Of a DNA stretch of 64,000 bases, positions 19,379 to 28,299 are shown piece after piece. The notes under the pieces are model-generated. The model saw nothing but the letters and a program-made list of their open reading frames with translations. It did not search any database and had not been told where the DNA came from. The stretch is from Myxococcus xanthus (GTDB lineage Bacteria; Myxococcota; Myxococcia; Myxococcales; Myxococcaceae), in NCBI RefSeq assembly GCF_013116825.1, contig NZ_JABFNS010000014.1, forward strand, positions 27,074 through 91,073. Reading direction: 5' to 3'. The position numbers and the translations under genes are program-made. Each line of letters begins with the position of its first letter. The first letter of the stretch is position 1.

Positions 19379-19460
19379 GGCGTGGGCCGCGGAGTGCCGC
19401 CGCGGGGTCCTGCTGAACCTGCAGGACCCGCCGGCCGCGAAGCACTTCTAGCGCGTGGGC
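19323..19460 (+). repeat. Degenerate tandem duplication of the kdsD 3' end
   Basis: Two 65-bp copies, 19323-19387 and 19396-19460, match at 50 of 65 positions without gaps (my count). The first includes the kdsD stop codon; the second fills the intergenic gap up to the TPR gene stop. Read in register, the second copy would encode [13 protein letters not shown] followed by a stop, against [13 protein letters not shown] and a stop in the first. A decayed duplication of the gene end is the simplest explanation. Confidence 0.7.
19405..19429. terminator. Possible terminator hairpin between kdsD and TPR gene
   Basis: GGGTCCTGC (19405-19413) pairs perfectly with GCAGGACCC (19421-19429) around a 7-nt loop. 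It lies between convergent stop codons and is created within the second copy of the duplicated kdsD tail. No T tract follows. Confidence 0.55.
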
Positions 19461-19461
19461 G

Positions 19462-20802
19462 CTACTTGCCCAGCTTCGCCTGCAGGCTGGCCTTGTTGGG
19501 GTAGTCCGGCGCGTCGGTGGCGAGCTTCTCCCAGAGCGCCTTCGCGCCCTTGTCGTCGCCCTTGGCCTTAAGCGTGTCGCCCAGCTTCTCCACGGAGAGC
19601 GGGTCGGTCTGCACGGCCACGCCCCACACGCGCACCGCCATGGGACGCTCCAGGGACACCAGGGCCCAGGCCATGCCCGCCTTCGCGCGCCCGTTCTCCG
19701 GCTGGAAGGGCACCACTCGCGTGTAGTTGGCGAGCGCTTCCTGGTACTGGCCCTTCGCCAGGAGCTCCTCGCCCTCGTCCACCAGCTTCGCCAGGCCCTG
19801 CTCCAGCTCCGGCGTGCGCTCGGTGCTCTTCACCGCGTCCACCATCTCCTGCGACAGCGGCCGCGGCGCATCCGGCGCGGCGGCGGCGGGCGCCTGCGAC
19901 AGGCGGATGCGGCGGTCCTCCGCGCGCGAGGCGAGCAGCTGCTTGCGGCCCCCCGCCTTCACCGTCTCCTCCACCAGCGCCACCATCCGCTTCGCCATGG
20001 GCGCGCGGAACGAATCCGGGTACGTGGTCGCGACCGCCTCGAAGCCCTCGCCCGCCTTCTTCAGCGCCGCCACGTCATCGCCCTTCGTCTCGAAGAGCAG
20101 CGCCGCGCGCGCGTAGAGGGCCTCCTCGTGCAGGGGCTCCACCTCCAGCACGGCGTCGTAGGCCACCAGCGCCTTGCCGCTGTCGTTGGACAGGTAGAGC
20201 GTGTTGGCCTGCATCACCGCCACGTCCAGCACCGGCGCCAGCGCCGCGCGCGCACAGGCCGCCGCGCCCGCGGTGTCACCCTTCTTCGCGCGAGCCTGCG
20301 CGGCGGCGCCCATGTCCTCCACCGGCATGTTCGGGGTGAAGCCGCAGCCCGCCGCCTCCGCGGTGGGCACCGCGGCCTTGCCCAGCTTCTTGCGCTGCGC
20401 CAGGAACAGCTCCCGCGTGGGCTGGGCGCGCGCCAGGGCCTGCTGAAGGTAGGTGCTGGCCTCCGCGTTGCGGCCGTTCACGTAGTACAGGCGGCCCAGC
20501 GACGCGGCGATTTCGAAGGTCTTCTCACGGTCCGCCAGCCCCTCCGTGGAGTCGAGCTGGCGCAGCAGCTCCTCCGCGGACGGCGGCGCCCGGCCCGTGC
20601 CCGACATGGGCGGGTGGCCCGGGGGCAGTTGCTCCGGGCTGATGCTGGGAGCCGCGCCCTCCGCCGGCGGGTGGCCCTCCGGCAGGCCAGAGGTGGCGGG
20701 AGAGGCCGTGGTCCCCGGAGGGATGACCGGGTGGCCGGGAGGCAGCGTCGAGGGCTGGGCGGTCAGCAGCGCCGCGGTGGCCAGGGCAAGGGACAGGTTC
20801 AT
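19462..20802 (-). CDS. Secreted TPR-repeat protein
   Basis: Exported protein of unknown role, 446 residues. MNLSLALATAALLTAQ is a signal peptide, followed by a 50-residue Pro/Gly/His-rich linker with GHP repeats (PPGHPVIPPG, LPEGHPP, PPGHPP). The rest is helical with TPR-like units near residues 90-130, 200-260 and 350-440 (for example YQEALANYTRVVPFQPENG). TPRs mediate protein contacts, so an envelope scaffold is plausible. Its ATG at 20802 overlaps the folK stop codon (ATGA), which argues for translational coupling and against the longer reading frame upstream. Last gene of the eight-gene dap/lys operon. Confidence 0.82.
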   Translation of the reverse strand: MNLSLALATAALLTAQPSTLPPGHPVIPPGTTASPATSGLPEGHPPAEGAAPSISPEQLPPGHPPMSGTGRAPPSAEELLRQLDSTEGLADREKTFEIAASLGRLYYVNGRNAEASTYLQQALARAQPTRELFLAQRKKLGKAAVPTAEAAGCGFTPNMPVEDMGAAAQARAKKGDTAGAAACARAALAPVLDVAVMQANTLYLSNDSGKALVAYDAVLEVEPLHEEALYARAALLFETKGDDVAALKKAGEGFEAVATTYPDSFRAPMAKRMVALVEETVKAGGRKQLLASRAEDRRIRLSQAPAAAAPDAPRPLSQEMVDAVKSTERTPELEQGLAKLVDEGEELLAKGQYQEALANYTRVVPFQPENGRAKAGMAWALVSLERPMAVRVWGVAVQTDPLSVEKLGDTLKAKGDDKGAKALWEKLATDAPDYPNKASLQAKLGK

Positions 20803-21323
20803 GTGTCGTTGCTCGAGTAGCTCGCTTCCGGCCACCACGTGGCCTCGCTCCTGCGGACATCCTGCGGGGCGAGTTTCCCGAGGAGCTCCTTCACCGACAT
20901 CCCCAGTACCGGATGACGCAGGTGGGGCGCCAGTTCAACGAGCGGCTCCAGGGCGAAGCGGCGCTTGTGCAGCTCCAGGTGGGGCACCTGGAGCGTGGGG
21001 TCGGCCACCACCTGTCCCTCCCAGAAGAGGATGTCCAGGTCGATGGTGCGCGGGCCCCAGCGCACCTCCCGGGTGCGGCCCAGGTCCTTCTCAATCTGCT
21101 GAAGGATGCAGAGCAGCCGCTGCGGCGGCAGGCCACACTCCAGGGCCACCACCGCGTTGAGGAAGCGCGGCTGCGGCGGCCCCACGGGGGCGCTGTCGAA
21201 AAGGGAGGAGCAGTGGAGCACCGCCACCGCGTCGATGCGGGACAGCGCGGACAGGGCGGCGACGAGATGATTCTCGCGCTCCCCCTCGTTGGAACCCAAC
21301 CCGACGTAGACGGTGTCGCTCAC
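20799..21323 (-). CDS. folK: 2-amino-4-hydroxy-6-hydroxymethyldihydropteridine pyrophosphokinase
   Basis: Transfers pyrophosphate from ATP to hydroxymethyl-dihydropterin in folate synthesis. 174 residues. YVGLGSNEGER at the start, FLNAVVAL, and the signature RWGPRTIDLDILFW (Mg-binding Asp pair) followed by VPHLELHKRRFAL are all present. The start codon is GTG at 21323, overlapping the stop of the FAH gene (GTGA). The stop overlaps the TPR start. thyA and folA, also folate-dependent, are 16 kb away and unlinked. Confidence 0.96.
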   Translation of the reverse strand: MSDTVYVGLGSNEGERENHLVAALSALSRIDAVAVLHCSSLFDSAPVGPPQPRFLNAVVALECGLPPQRLLCILQQIEKDLGRTREVRWGPRTIDLDILFWEGQVVADPTLQVPHLELHKRRFALEPLVELAPHLRHPVLGMSVKELLGKLAPQDVRRSEATWWPEASYSSNDT

Positions 21324-22090
21324 GGCTCCATCTCAACAGGGTTCACCAGGGTTCCGATTCCCTCCAGCTCCACCTCCACCGTGTCCCCGGCCGACAGCTT
21401 CCCCACACCCGACGGCGTCCCGGTGCTGACGATGTCCCCGGGCAGCAGCGTCATGATGTGGGAGATGAACGACACCAGGCGCGCGGGACTGAAAATCATG
21501 TCGGACGTGCGGCTGTCCTGGCGCACCTGCCCGTTCACCCGGCACACGATGCGGAGGTCGTCGGGAGACAGGCCCGTCACCGCCCACGGCCCCGCGCACG
21601 CGAAGGTGTCGTAGCCCTTGGCGCGGGTGTGCTGAATCTCGCGGCGCTGGACGTCGCGCGCCGTCACGTCGTTGAAGCACGTGAGGCCCCAGATGGCGCG
21701 CGCGGCGGTGGACTCGTTGGCGTTCTTCAACTTCTCGCCGATGACGAGCGCCAGCTCCGCCTCGTAGTGGACTTCCTGGCTCGCCTTGGGGATGCGGATG
21801 GGCGAGCCCGTGCCATTGAGCGCCGTGGAGGGCTTGGTGAAGATGAGCGGCTCGGGCGGCACCGGCTTGCCCATCTCCTCCGCGTGCTTGCGGTAGTTCT
21901 GACCGATACACACGACCTTGGACGCGTCCGACGGCACCAGCAGCGTCAGCGAGGACAGCGAACGGTGGATGCCCGTCTCCTTCGCGCCGGCCCAGGGCGC
22001 GGCGGTGAGGACCACCACCTCGGAGCCTTCCACCCGGCCGTGGTGCGCACGGCCCTCATGCAGGAAGCGGCAGTAGCGCGCGGTCGTCAT
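21320..22090 (-). CDS. Fumarylacetoacetate hydrolase (FAH) family protein
   Basis: FAH-fold metal-dependent hydrolase, decarboxylase or isomerase, 256 residues. A small N-terminal domain precedes the catalytic core with [23 protein letters not shown], the metal-binding [13 protein letters not shown] and STGTPSGVG. These motifs match the YcgM/fumarylpyruvate hydrolase and oxaloacetate decarboxylase (FAHD1-like) branch rather than true fumarylacetoacetase. Overlaps dapB by 4 bp upstream and folK by 4 bp downstream, so it is a translated member of the lysine operon. Role in lysine or folate metabolism is not evident; cleaning up oxaloacetate-like acids is one possibility (inference). Confidence 0.92.
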   Translation of the reverse strand: MTTARYCRFLHEGRAHHGRVEGSEVVVLTAAPWAGAKETGIHRSLSSLTLLVPSDASKVVCIGQNYRKHAEEMGKPVPPEPLIFTKPSTALNGTGSPIRIPKASQEVHYEAELALVIGEKLKNANESTAARAIWGLTCFNDVTARDVQRREIQHTRAKGYDTFACAGPWAVTGLSPDDLRIVCRVNGQVRQDSRTSDMIFSPARLVSFISHIMTLLPGDIVSTGTPSGVGKLSAGDTVEVELEGIGTLVNPVEMEP

Positions 22091-22902
22091 GAAGTCCTCT
22101 GGAAGCCGAGCACGTCGGCCATGTCATGGAGACCCGGCGCGCGCCCCACCACCCAGCGCGCGGCCCTCAGCGCGCCAGCAGCGAACTGGTCTCGGTTGGT
22201 GGCGCGGTGCGTGAGCTCGATGCGCTCGCCCTCGCCCAGGAAGTACACGGTGTGCTCGCCCACCACGTCGCCGCCCCGCAGCGTCTGCACACCAATCTCG
22301 CGCGCGGGCCGCGCGCCAATCTGCCCATGCCTGGCGAAGGTGAGGTCCTCCTGGGTGCGCCCCAGGGCCTCCGCCAGTACGTCCGCCAGCCGCAGCGCGG
22401 TGCCGCTGGGCGCGTCCTTCTTCATGCGGTGGTGCGCCTCCAGCACCTCCACGTCGAAGCCCGGCCCCAGCACCCGCGCCAGCTCCGCCGCCATGCGGAT
22501 GACCAGGTTGACGCCCACCGACATGTTCGGCGCGGCGACGATGGGCACCGCCTTCGCGCTCTCCGCCAGCGCCGCGGACGCCTCCGGCGTGAAGCCGGTG
22601 GAGCCCACCACCAGGGCCACGCCGCGCGCGGCACACACCTTCGCGTGCGCCACGCTCAGCTCCGCGCTGGTGAAGTCGATGACGACGTCCGCCCGCGCGG
22701 CGTCCAGCGCTCGCTCCAGGCTGTCCACCACCGTCACGTCCACCGGGCCCAGCCGCGCCGCCACCCCGGCGTCCTGGCCCACCGAGGCACTGCCCGGCCG
22801 CGCCGTGCCGCCCACCACCCGCAGGTCTCCCGAGTCGAGCGCCAGGCGAAGCAACGTGCTCCCCATGCGGCCGGTGATGCCGGTGATGACGGTGCGAATC
22901 AT
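22087..22902 (-). CDS. dapB: 4-hydroxy-tetrahydrodipicolinate reductase
   Basis: NAD(P)H-dependent second dedicated step to diaminopimelate and lysine, acting on the DapA product. 271 residues with the Rossmann motif [16 protein letters not shown], the NMSVGVN segment and the family signature [16 protein letters not shown]. All expected regions are present. Follows dapA by 39 bp and overlaps the FAH gene by 4 bp. Diaminopimelate also feeds peptidoglycan, so this operon serves the cell wall as well. Confidence 0.98.
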   Translation of the reverse strand: MIRTVITGITGRMGSTLLRLALDSGDLRVVGGTARPGSASVGQDAGVAARLGPVDVTVVDSLERALDAARADVVIDFTSAELSVAHAKVCAARGVALVVGSTGFTPEASAALAESAKAVPIVAAPNMSVGVNLVIRMAAELARVLGPGFDVEVLEAHHRMKKDAPSGTALRLADVLAEALGRTQEDLTFARHGQIGARPAREIGVQTLRGGDVVGEHTVYFLGEGERIELTHRATNRDQFAAGALRAARWVVGRAPGLHDMADVLGFQRTS

Positions 22903-22941
22903 GTCTGCCGCGCTCCAGGTAACGGCGGGATGAGGGAAAGC

Positions 22942-23829
22942 TCAGCCCGTGAGCAGGCCCAGTTGGCGCAGGGTGTCGCGAAGCTTCGCGGCGTTGGGCT
23001 CGGTCATCTGCACCAGGGGCAACCGCATTTCGGGCCCGAACAATCCCATCACGTGCAATCCCCACTTCACGGGCGTGGGGTTGGACTCGATGAAGAGCAG
23101 GCGGTGCAGCTCGTTCATCCGCACCTGGAGGTCGCGCGCCACCGCGATATTCCCCGCGCGCGCCGCCGCCACCAGGTCCGCCATCATCCGCGGCGCCACG
23201 TTGGACGACACGGAGATGACGCCCTTGCCGCCGCAGGCGATGAAGGGCAGCACGGTGAAGTCGTCACCGGACAAGAGCGTCATCCGGTCGCCGCACTTCT
23301 CCAGGATGTCGATGGCCCGAGGCATGCTGCCGGTGGCCTCCTTGAGCGCCACCACCTCGGGGATGTCACACAGCCGCAGCACGGTGTCGGGCAGCAGGTC
23401 CACGCCCGTCCGGCCCGGCACGTTGTAGGCGATGATGGGGAAGCCCGGGTGCGCCTTGGCCACCGCGCGGTAGTGCTCCAGCAAGCCCGCCTGCGTGGGC
23501 TTGTTGTAGTAGGGCGTGACGATGAGCGTGCCGTCCGCGCCCGCGTCGCGCACGCGGCGCACGCCTTCGATGGTCTCCGCGGTGCTGTTGGAGCCGGCGC
23601 CGCCCACCACCGTCACGCGGCCCTTCGCCTCCTCCACCACCACCTTCACCGCGCGGGCCCGCTCGTCGGCCGTCATCGTCACGGCCTCGCCGGTGGTCCC
23701 CATGGGGACCAGCACGCTGGTGCCCCCTTCAATCTGCTGGCGGACCAGCGCCCGGTAAGCGGGCTCATCGAGCGCTCCGTTGCGGAACGGAGTGGCCAGC
23801 GCCGTCATGGAGCCTTCGAAGGTCTTCAT
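22942..23829 (-). CDS. dapA: 4-hydroxy-tetrahydrodipicolinate synthase
   Basis: Condenses pyruvate with aspartate semialdehyde. 295 residues, a TIM barrel with PMGTTGEAVTMT (substrate loop), PYYNKPTQAG, the catalytic Tyr in IAYNVPGRTG and the Schiff-base Lys in VALKEATGSM. The Asn/Arg pattern fits a true DapA rather than an NAL-like aldolase. Follows lysA by 16 bp in the same transcript. Feedback sensitivity to lysine is not readable by eye. Confidence 0.98.
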   Translation of the reverse strand: MKTFEGSMTALATPFRNGALDEPAYRALVRQQIEGGTSVLVPMGTTGEAVTMTADERARAVKVVVEEAKGRVTVVGGAGSNSTAETIEGVRRVRDAGADGTLIVTPYYNKPTQAGLLEHYRAVAKAHPGFPIIAYNVPGRTGVDLLPDTVLRLCDIPEVVALKEATGSMPRAIDILEKCGDRMTLLSGDDFTVLPFIACGGKGVISVSSNVAPRMMADLVAAARAGNIAVARDLQVRMNELHRLLFIESNPTPVKWGLHVMGLFGPEMRLPLVQMTEPNAAKLRDTLRQLGLLTG

Positions 23830-23845
23830 GCCGGCGCTTATACGT

Positions 23846-25087
23846 TCAGGCCCGCTCGCCGCGCCAGAGATCCTCGACGCGCTCCCGCTCCCGGACCACG
23901 CGCCACGCCTCGCCGTCCACCAGCACCTCGGCCGGGCGTGGCCGGGAGTTATAAGTGGACGACATACTCATGCCGTACGCGCCCGCGCTCATGAAAGCGA
24001 ACAACTCGCCTGCTTGCGGAAGCACCAGGGGCCGCGCCTTCGCCAGCACGTCGGTGGATTCACACACCGGCCCCACCACGTCTACCTCCACCGCCTTGCC
24101 CCGCCGCTTCACCAGGGGCTGAAGGCCGTGGTGCGCCTCGTAGAGCGCGGGGCGCAGCAAGTCATTCATGCCCGCGTCCACCACCACGAAGTGCCGCGCT
24201 GGCGTCTTCTTCCGGTACAGCACGCGCGTGAGCAACACGCCCGCGTTGCCCACCAGCGCCCGGCCCGGCTCCAGGATGAGCGTGGCCCCGGTGGCACCCG
24301 CCGCGGCCAGCACGGTGCGGGCGTACTCCTCCGGAGACGGCGGCGTCTCGTCCGAATAGGTGATGCCCAGCCCGCCGCCCACGTCCAGGTACGCCAGCGG
24401 ATGGCCCTTTTCCTTGAGCGCGGAGTACAGGCCCGCCACCTTGGACAAGGCCGCGCGAATGGGCGCCGTCTGGGTGAGCTGCGAGCCGATGTGGCAGTCC
24501 AGCCCGGCGGCCAGCAGGCCCTTCATCTTCTTCGCGCGCGCGTAGAGGGCCACCGCCTCCTCGAACGGCACGCCGAACTTCGACGTCTTCAAACCGGTGG
24601 AGATGTAACGGTGCGTGCGCGCATCCACGTCCGGATTCACCCGAAGGGCGAATGGCGCGCGGCGCCCCAGGCGGCGTCCCACGGCGTCCAGCGCCTCCAA
24701 CTCCTCGGCGCTCTCCACGTTGAAGAGGAGGATGCCCGCGGCCAGCGCCGTCTCCATCTCCTCCTGCGTCTTGCCCACGCCAGCGAACACTGTCTTCCCG
24801 GCGTCGCCGCCCACATGCCGCACCCGGGCCAGTTCGCCTCCGGAGACGATGTCGAACCCGCCGCCCCGCTCGGCGATGAGCCGGAGGATGGCCAGGTTCG
24901 AGTTGGCCTTCACCGAGTAGCAGATGAGGTGCGGCCGGTCTCCGAAGGCCTCCGTCACCACCCGGATGTGCCGGGTGAGCGTGGCGGTGGAGTACACGTA
25001 GGTGGGCGTGCCCACGGACTCGGCGATGGCCGCCAGCGGCACCTCCTCCGCGTAGAGTACGCCCTTGCGGTAGGCGAAGTGATTCAC
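23846..25087 (-). CDS. lysA: Diaminopimelate decarboxylase
   Basis: PLP enzyme making L-lysine from meso-diaminopimelate. 413 residues. PLP lysine in ICYSVKANSN, VSGGELARV, DCHIGSQL, DVGGGLGITY and LEPGRALVGNAG; the C-terminal sheet has VGPVCESTDVLA with the active-site Cys. The GTG at 25087 is the best start: GGGAG lies upstream and it overlaps the lptM stop as GTGA. The lptM-lysA pairing is conserved in many Proteobacteria (known). Confidence 0.97.
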   Translation of the reverse strand: MNHFAYRKGVLYAEEVPLAAIAESVGTPTYVYSTATLTRHIRVVTEAFGDRPHLICYSVKANSNLAILRLIAERGGGFDIVSGGELARVRHVGGDAGKTVFAGVGKTQEEMETALAAGILLFNVESAEELEALDAVGRRLGRRAPFALRVNPDVDARTHRYISTGLKTSKFGVPFEEAVALYARAKKMKGLLAAGLDCHIGSQLTQTAPIRAALSKVAGLYSALKEKGHPLAYLDVGGGLGITYSDETPPSPEEYARTVLAAAGATGATLILEPGRALVGNAGVLLTRVLYRKKTPARHFVVVDAGMNDLLRPALYEAHHGLQPLVKRRGKAVEVDVVGPVCESTDVLAKARPLVLPQAGELFAFMSAGAYGMSMSSTYNSRPRPAEVLVDGEAWRVVRERERVEDLWRGERA

Positions 25088-25332
25088 GGGGCTCCCGCGT
25101 CCTCGGACTCCGGCGGTGACAGCGGTGTCTCCACGCCGGTCTCCGGCGTGGGAGACAGGTTGGGCCCCGACGGCTCCAGGGGCCCTCGCTCCGACGCAGG
25201 GGGCGGCGGCTGCGTCTGCGTCGCGGGCGCTGGCGGCGGCCCGGGCGGCCGAGGCGGCCCCTTGATGCCACACGCCGCCAGCGTCAGTGACACGCTGGCG
25301 GCCACGCACAGCCGCGCGAGGACCTGGCGCAT
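25084..25332 (-). CDS. lptM: Small lipoprotein, LptM-like
   Basis: 82-residue lipoprotein. The signal peptide ends in the lipobox LAAC, and the mature end CGIKGPPRPPG matches the CG-x-KGPL start of LptM (formerly YifL), which assists maturation of the LptD-LptE LPS translocon in E. coli. The rest is Pro-rich and poorly conserved, as usual. The start ATG (25332-25330) is 2 bp after the porin-like gene stop, and its own stop overlaps lysA. Assignment rests on the N-terminal motif plus synteny. Confidence 0.82.
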   Translation of the reverse strand: MRQVLARLCVAASVSLTLAACGIKGPPRPPGPPPAPATQTQPPPPASERGPLEPSGPNLSPTPETGVETPLSPPESEDAGAP

Positions 25333-25334
25333 GG

Positions 25335-27146
25335 CTAGAACTGCATCCCCAGCCACGCGCGGATGGTCTGCGGCGTGTCCAGGTCGCTGCGCAGCGCCTC
25401 GTTGAACTCCTGCAGGCCGCTCATCGGGAACAGGATGCCGTAGGCGACGCCGGCGACGAACCCGTCCTCCGTCTTGTAGTCCGCGCCCACGTTGACCTCC
25501 AGGCCCAGCGCCTTGTTCGTGAAGGACGGCGTGGACTGCGCGTACATGGCCTGCGAGTAGATGACGCGGCCGTAGATGTCGAAGCCCTCGGTGATGGTGT
25601 ACTTCGCCGACGGGCGGACATAGAACGCGTCCGTCACCCCGACCAGCAGCTCGCGCCACAGGATGAGGTCGACGCGGTAGTCGCGGTTGAAGCGGAAGTT
25701 GCGGATGGCGTTGTCCCTGCAGCCACCCACGTCGCAGGCGTACTGCGGGCCCTCGAAGTCCCCTTCCACCGTCCGACCATTGGGGCCCGAGCCCGGACGG
25801 CCCGGCTGGTTGCCGAAGCCCGGCGCCTTGTCGCCGGAGGCGAAGCCCAGCTCCAGGTTCAGCGACAGCTTCTGGTCCAGCAGCCGCAGCTCGCCCTGCG
25901 CAACGCCGCCGAACTGGGCCACGGTGAGGCTCTGGTTGAGCGTGGGGTCGTTGATGCCGCCCACGTCCAGCGCGCGGTTGCCGATGCGGCCCAGTTGGGC
26001 GGCGGCCTCGAACTCCAGCCGCCAGTTCTTCTCCTCGTACTTCAGCCACAGGTCCGGCACGAACAGCGACGCGTCGCGCGGGATGAAGCCGGTGTTCTGG
26101 CCGTTCGTGGTGGAGCCGTCGTACTCCCACTTCTGGGTGCGGTAGGTGAAGTGCAGGCCGTACTGGAGCACGCCCTGGTTGTTGTCCAGCTTGGAGCGGA
26201 TGACCTGGTCGGTGTCCCGGCGCGCGATGGCAATCACCCAGCTGTGCGCGTCATCGGACTGGGTCAGGTCGATGGGCTCGCCCACGGTGCCGCGCGTGTC
26301 GGTGACGCCCTCCGAGTTGAAGTCCAGCATCGGCGTCACGTACCAGCCCTCGAAGGGGTTGGTGACGAACTGGACGCGGTCCACGGTGTCGCCGAAGTCG
26401 CAGTCGAAGCAGGTGCCGTCGTTGCGCAGCATGCCCAGGCCCCACTGGCTGCCCATGCGGCCGAAGCGCAGGATGCCCACCGGCGTCTTCACCTCACCGT
26501 AGGCGCGGCGCAGCTTGATGGAGTCCTGGAGCGCGTCCGCCAGCGGGTCCTGGCTCTCGGAGAAGATGCCGAAGAGGTTGCGCGTGTTGCCGGGCAGCAG
26601 CGTGTCCGGCATGGCGCCCATGATGAAGTTGTCCAGGCCGAGGACCTCCATCTTCAACGCCACCTGCTCGGAGATGTTGAAGGTGGGCGCCAGGCGCACG
26701 CGCATGGTGGCGAAGGACTGGGTGTTCTCCTGCGCGCTGCGAGGCGAGCGCGGGAAGAGCTCCCGGCCAGGCGCCTTGCCCAGGTCGAACTTGTAGAAGA
26801 GCGTGGGGCGGACGCGGAAGTAGCCGTCGAGCGTGAAGACCTCGAGCTTGCGCTTCTCCTCCGGGAACTCCTCGGCCCACTCGTCCGTGGCGCCAATGGA
26901 CTGCTTGGCGGCCTCGGCGCGAATCTCCTCGCGCAGCTCCTCCTTCAGCGCTTCCAGGTCGTCACGGCTGACGCCCTCGCGAGTGGAGGACACAGGCGCG
27001 GTCTCCGCGGGAACAGACTCCGCGGGGGCGGCGGGAGCAGCGGGTGCGGCTTCCGCGGGCGCGGGCGGGCTACCCTCCGGCACCGGCGTCTGAGCGGTGG
27101 CCGTGGACGAAGCGACGAGTAGCGCCGCCAGCAGGGCGTGAGACAT
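25335..27146 (-). CDS. Outer-membrane beta-barrel (porin-like) protein
   Basis: 603-residue exported protein. MSHALLAALLVASSTATAQ is a signal peptide. A Pro/Ala/Glu-rich linker and a short coiled coil (about 52-75, DDLEALKEELREEIR) precede a long series of amphipathic beta strands rich in aromatic residues. The protein ends in GMQF, a terminal Phe typical of BamA-recognised barrels. The layout, coiled coil then barrel, resembles large myxobacterial outer membrane proteins, possibly the TIGR04551 group; I cannot confirm this. GGAG lies 12 bp before the ATG at 27146. It heads the porin-lptM-lysA-dapA-dapB operon, tying an LPS-assembly factor and barrel to cell-wall precursor genes. Confidence 0.82.
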   Translation of the reverse strand: MSHALLAALLVASSTATAQTPVPEGSPPAPAEAAPAAPAAPAESVPAETAPVSSTREGVSRDDLEALKEELREEIRAEAAKQSIGATDEWAEEFPEEKRKLEVFTLDGYFRVRPTLFYKFDLGKAPGRELFPRSPRSAQENTQSFATMRVRLAPTFNISEQVALKMEVLGLDNFIMGAMPDTLLPGNTRNLFGIFSESQDPLADALQDSIKLRRAYGEVKTPVGILRFGRMGSQWGLGMLRNDGTCFDCDFGDTVDRVQFVTNPFEGWYVTPMLDFNSEGVTDTRGTVGEPIDLTQSDDAHSWVIAIARRDTDQVIRSKLDNNQGVLQYGLHFTYRTQKWEYDGSTTNGQNTGFIPRDASLFVPDLWLKYEEKNWRLEFEAAAQLGRIGNRALDVGGINDPTLNQSLTVAQFGGVAQGELRLLDQKLSLNLELGFASGDKAPGFGNQPGRPGSGPNGRTVEGDFEGPQYACDVGGCRDNAIRNFRFNRDYRVDLILWRELLVGVTDAFYVRPSAKYTITEGFDIYGRVIYSQAMYAQSTPSFTNKALGLEVNVGADYKTEDGFVAGVAYGILFPMSGLQEFNEALRSDLDTPQTIRAWLGMQF

Positions 27147-27222
27147 GGGCAACGATCTCCAGGGCCACCTGGGGCGGCCGGGTCTGAAAGGCGGGCGATT
27201 CAAGCGACGGGACCAAGGGGTG

Positions 27223-28095
27223 TCAACGCTTACCAGGGCGGGCCTTCGCGCCGTCAACGGCCGGCCCCCCCGCCTCACTTCGGCGTCCGTCCCCCGGCTG
27301 GCACCGGGGGCAGAAGTGGGTGGTACGGCCTCCCTGGGTGAAGGACTCGACCTGGGTACCACACTGGGAGCATGGGCTCCCCGCGCGGCCGTACACCTGG
27401 AATGGATTCTCCGAGCGCCCCTCCTCCAGGTACACCGGCTCCTCCCCCTCCTGCTCCTTGAGGCCGAAGTCGATGGTGGCGCGGATGGCCTGGACCAGGC
27501 GTTTCCACTCGTCCGGCGTCAGGGAGCCGGGCTGGCGCGAGGGGTGGAGGCCCGCGCGGAAGAGCGCCTCGGCCGCGTGGATGTTGCCCAGGCCGGAGAT
27601 GCGCTCCTGGTCCATCAGCGCCACCTTCAGCTCCTTCCGGGACGAGCCCACGGCCTGCTGGAGCTGCCCCGCGGTGAGGCCATCCGCCAGCGGATCCCTC
27701 CCCAGGATTCGCACCGCGTCCAGCTCCCGCAGACGCGCGGCGGGCACCGGCTCCAGGCGGCCGAACATTCGTGGATCGGAAAAGTGGATGACATGGCCGT
27801 CGTCCAGATGGAACCGGGCGCGACTGTAGGGCGCCACCTGCCCCTCGGTGCGGCGGACGAACTTGCCCGTCATCCCCAGGTGCCCCATCAGCCCCTTGCC
27901 GCCCTCGAAGGCGAAGAGCAGGTACTTGCCCCGGCGGACCAGCGACTCCAACCGGCCCGTCAGCGAGTCGAACTGATGGCGCTCGGCGCCTCGGAAGATG
28001 CGGGTGTTCTCCGACTCGGCGTGCACGAGGCGCCGGTCGCTGAACCAGCGCACCAGGTTGCGCCGCGCGATTTCGACTTCGGGTAGCTCTGGCAT
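27223..28095 (-). CDS. mutM: Formamidopyrimidine-DNA glycosylase
   Basis: Base-excision repair enzyme removing 8-oxoguanine and FapyG, with AP lyase activity. 290 residues. MPELPEVEIARR supplies the Pro nucleophile and Glu; the catalytic Lys is in RRGKYLLF; LGNIHAAEALFRA is the H2TH motif; the zinc finger is CSQCG...HFCPRC near the C-terminus. A 25-residue basic tail after the zinc finger is an extension not usual in E. coli Fpg. Start at the ATG 28095. Single gene, divergent from the M48 lipoprotein across 204 bp. Confidence 0.97.
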   Translation of the reverse strand: MPELPEVEIARRNLVRWFSDRRLVHAESENTRIFRGAERHQFDSLTGRLESLVRRGKYLLFAFEGGKGLMGHLGMTGKFVRRTEGQVAPYSRARFHLDDGHVIHFSDPRMFGRLEPVPAARLRELDAVRILGRDPLADGLTAGQLQQAVGSSRKELKVALMDQERISGLGNIHAAEALFRAGLHPSRQPGSLTPDEWKRLVQAIRATIDFGLKEQEGEEPVYLEEGRSENPFQVYGRAGSPCSQCGTQVESFTQGGRTTHFCPRCQPGDGRRSEAGGPAVDGAKARPGKR

Positions 28096-28299
28096 CCTGC
28101 GGGGCACATACACCGGCGGGCGTCCCCACGCACCGCCTACCTGCCGGGCAGTGAACACGGGTGTGGTGGCGGCGCGAAAGCCGGATGCCTGGATGCTTGC
28201 ACCACGTGGCCCTTGAAGGCAGGTGCCGATGTGGGCCAGCGTCGCGCCTCCCGCGGAGCGACGCGGCGTAGACCTCTGGAAAGAAAGGTAGCACTCGTC

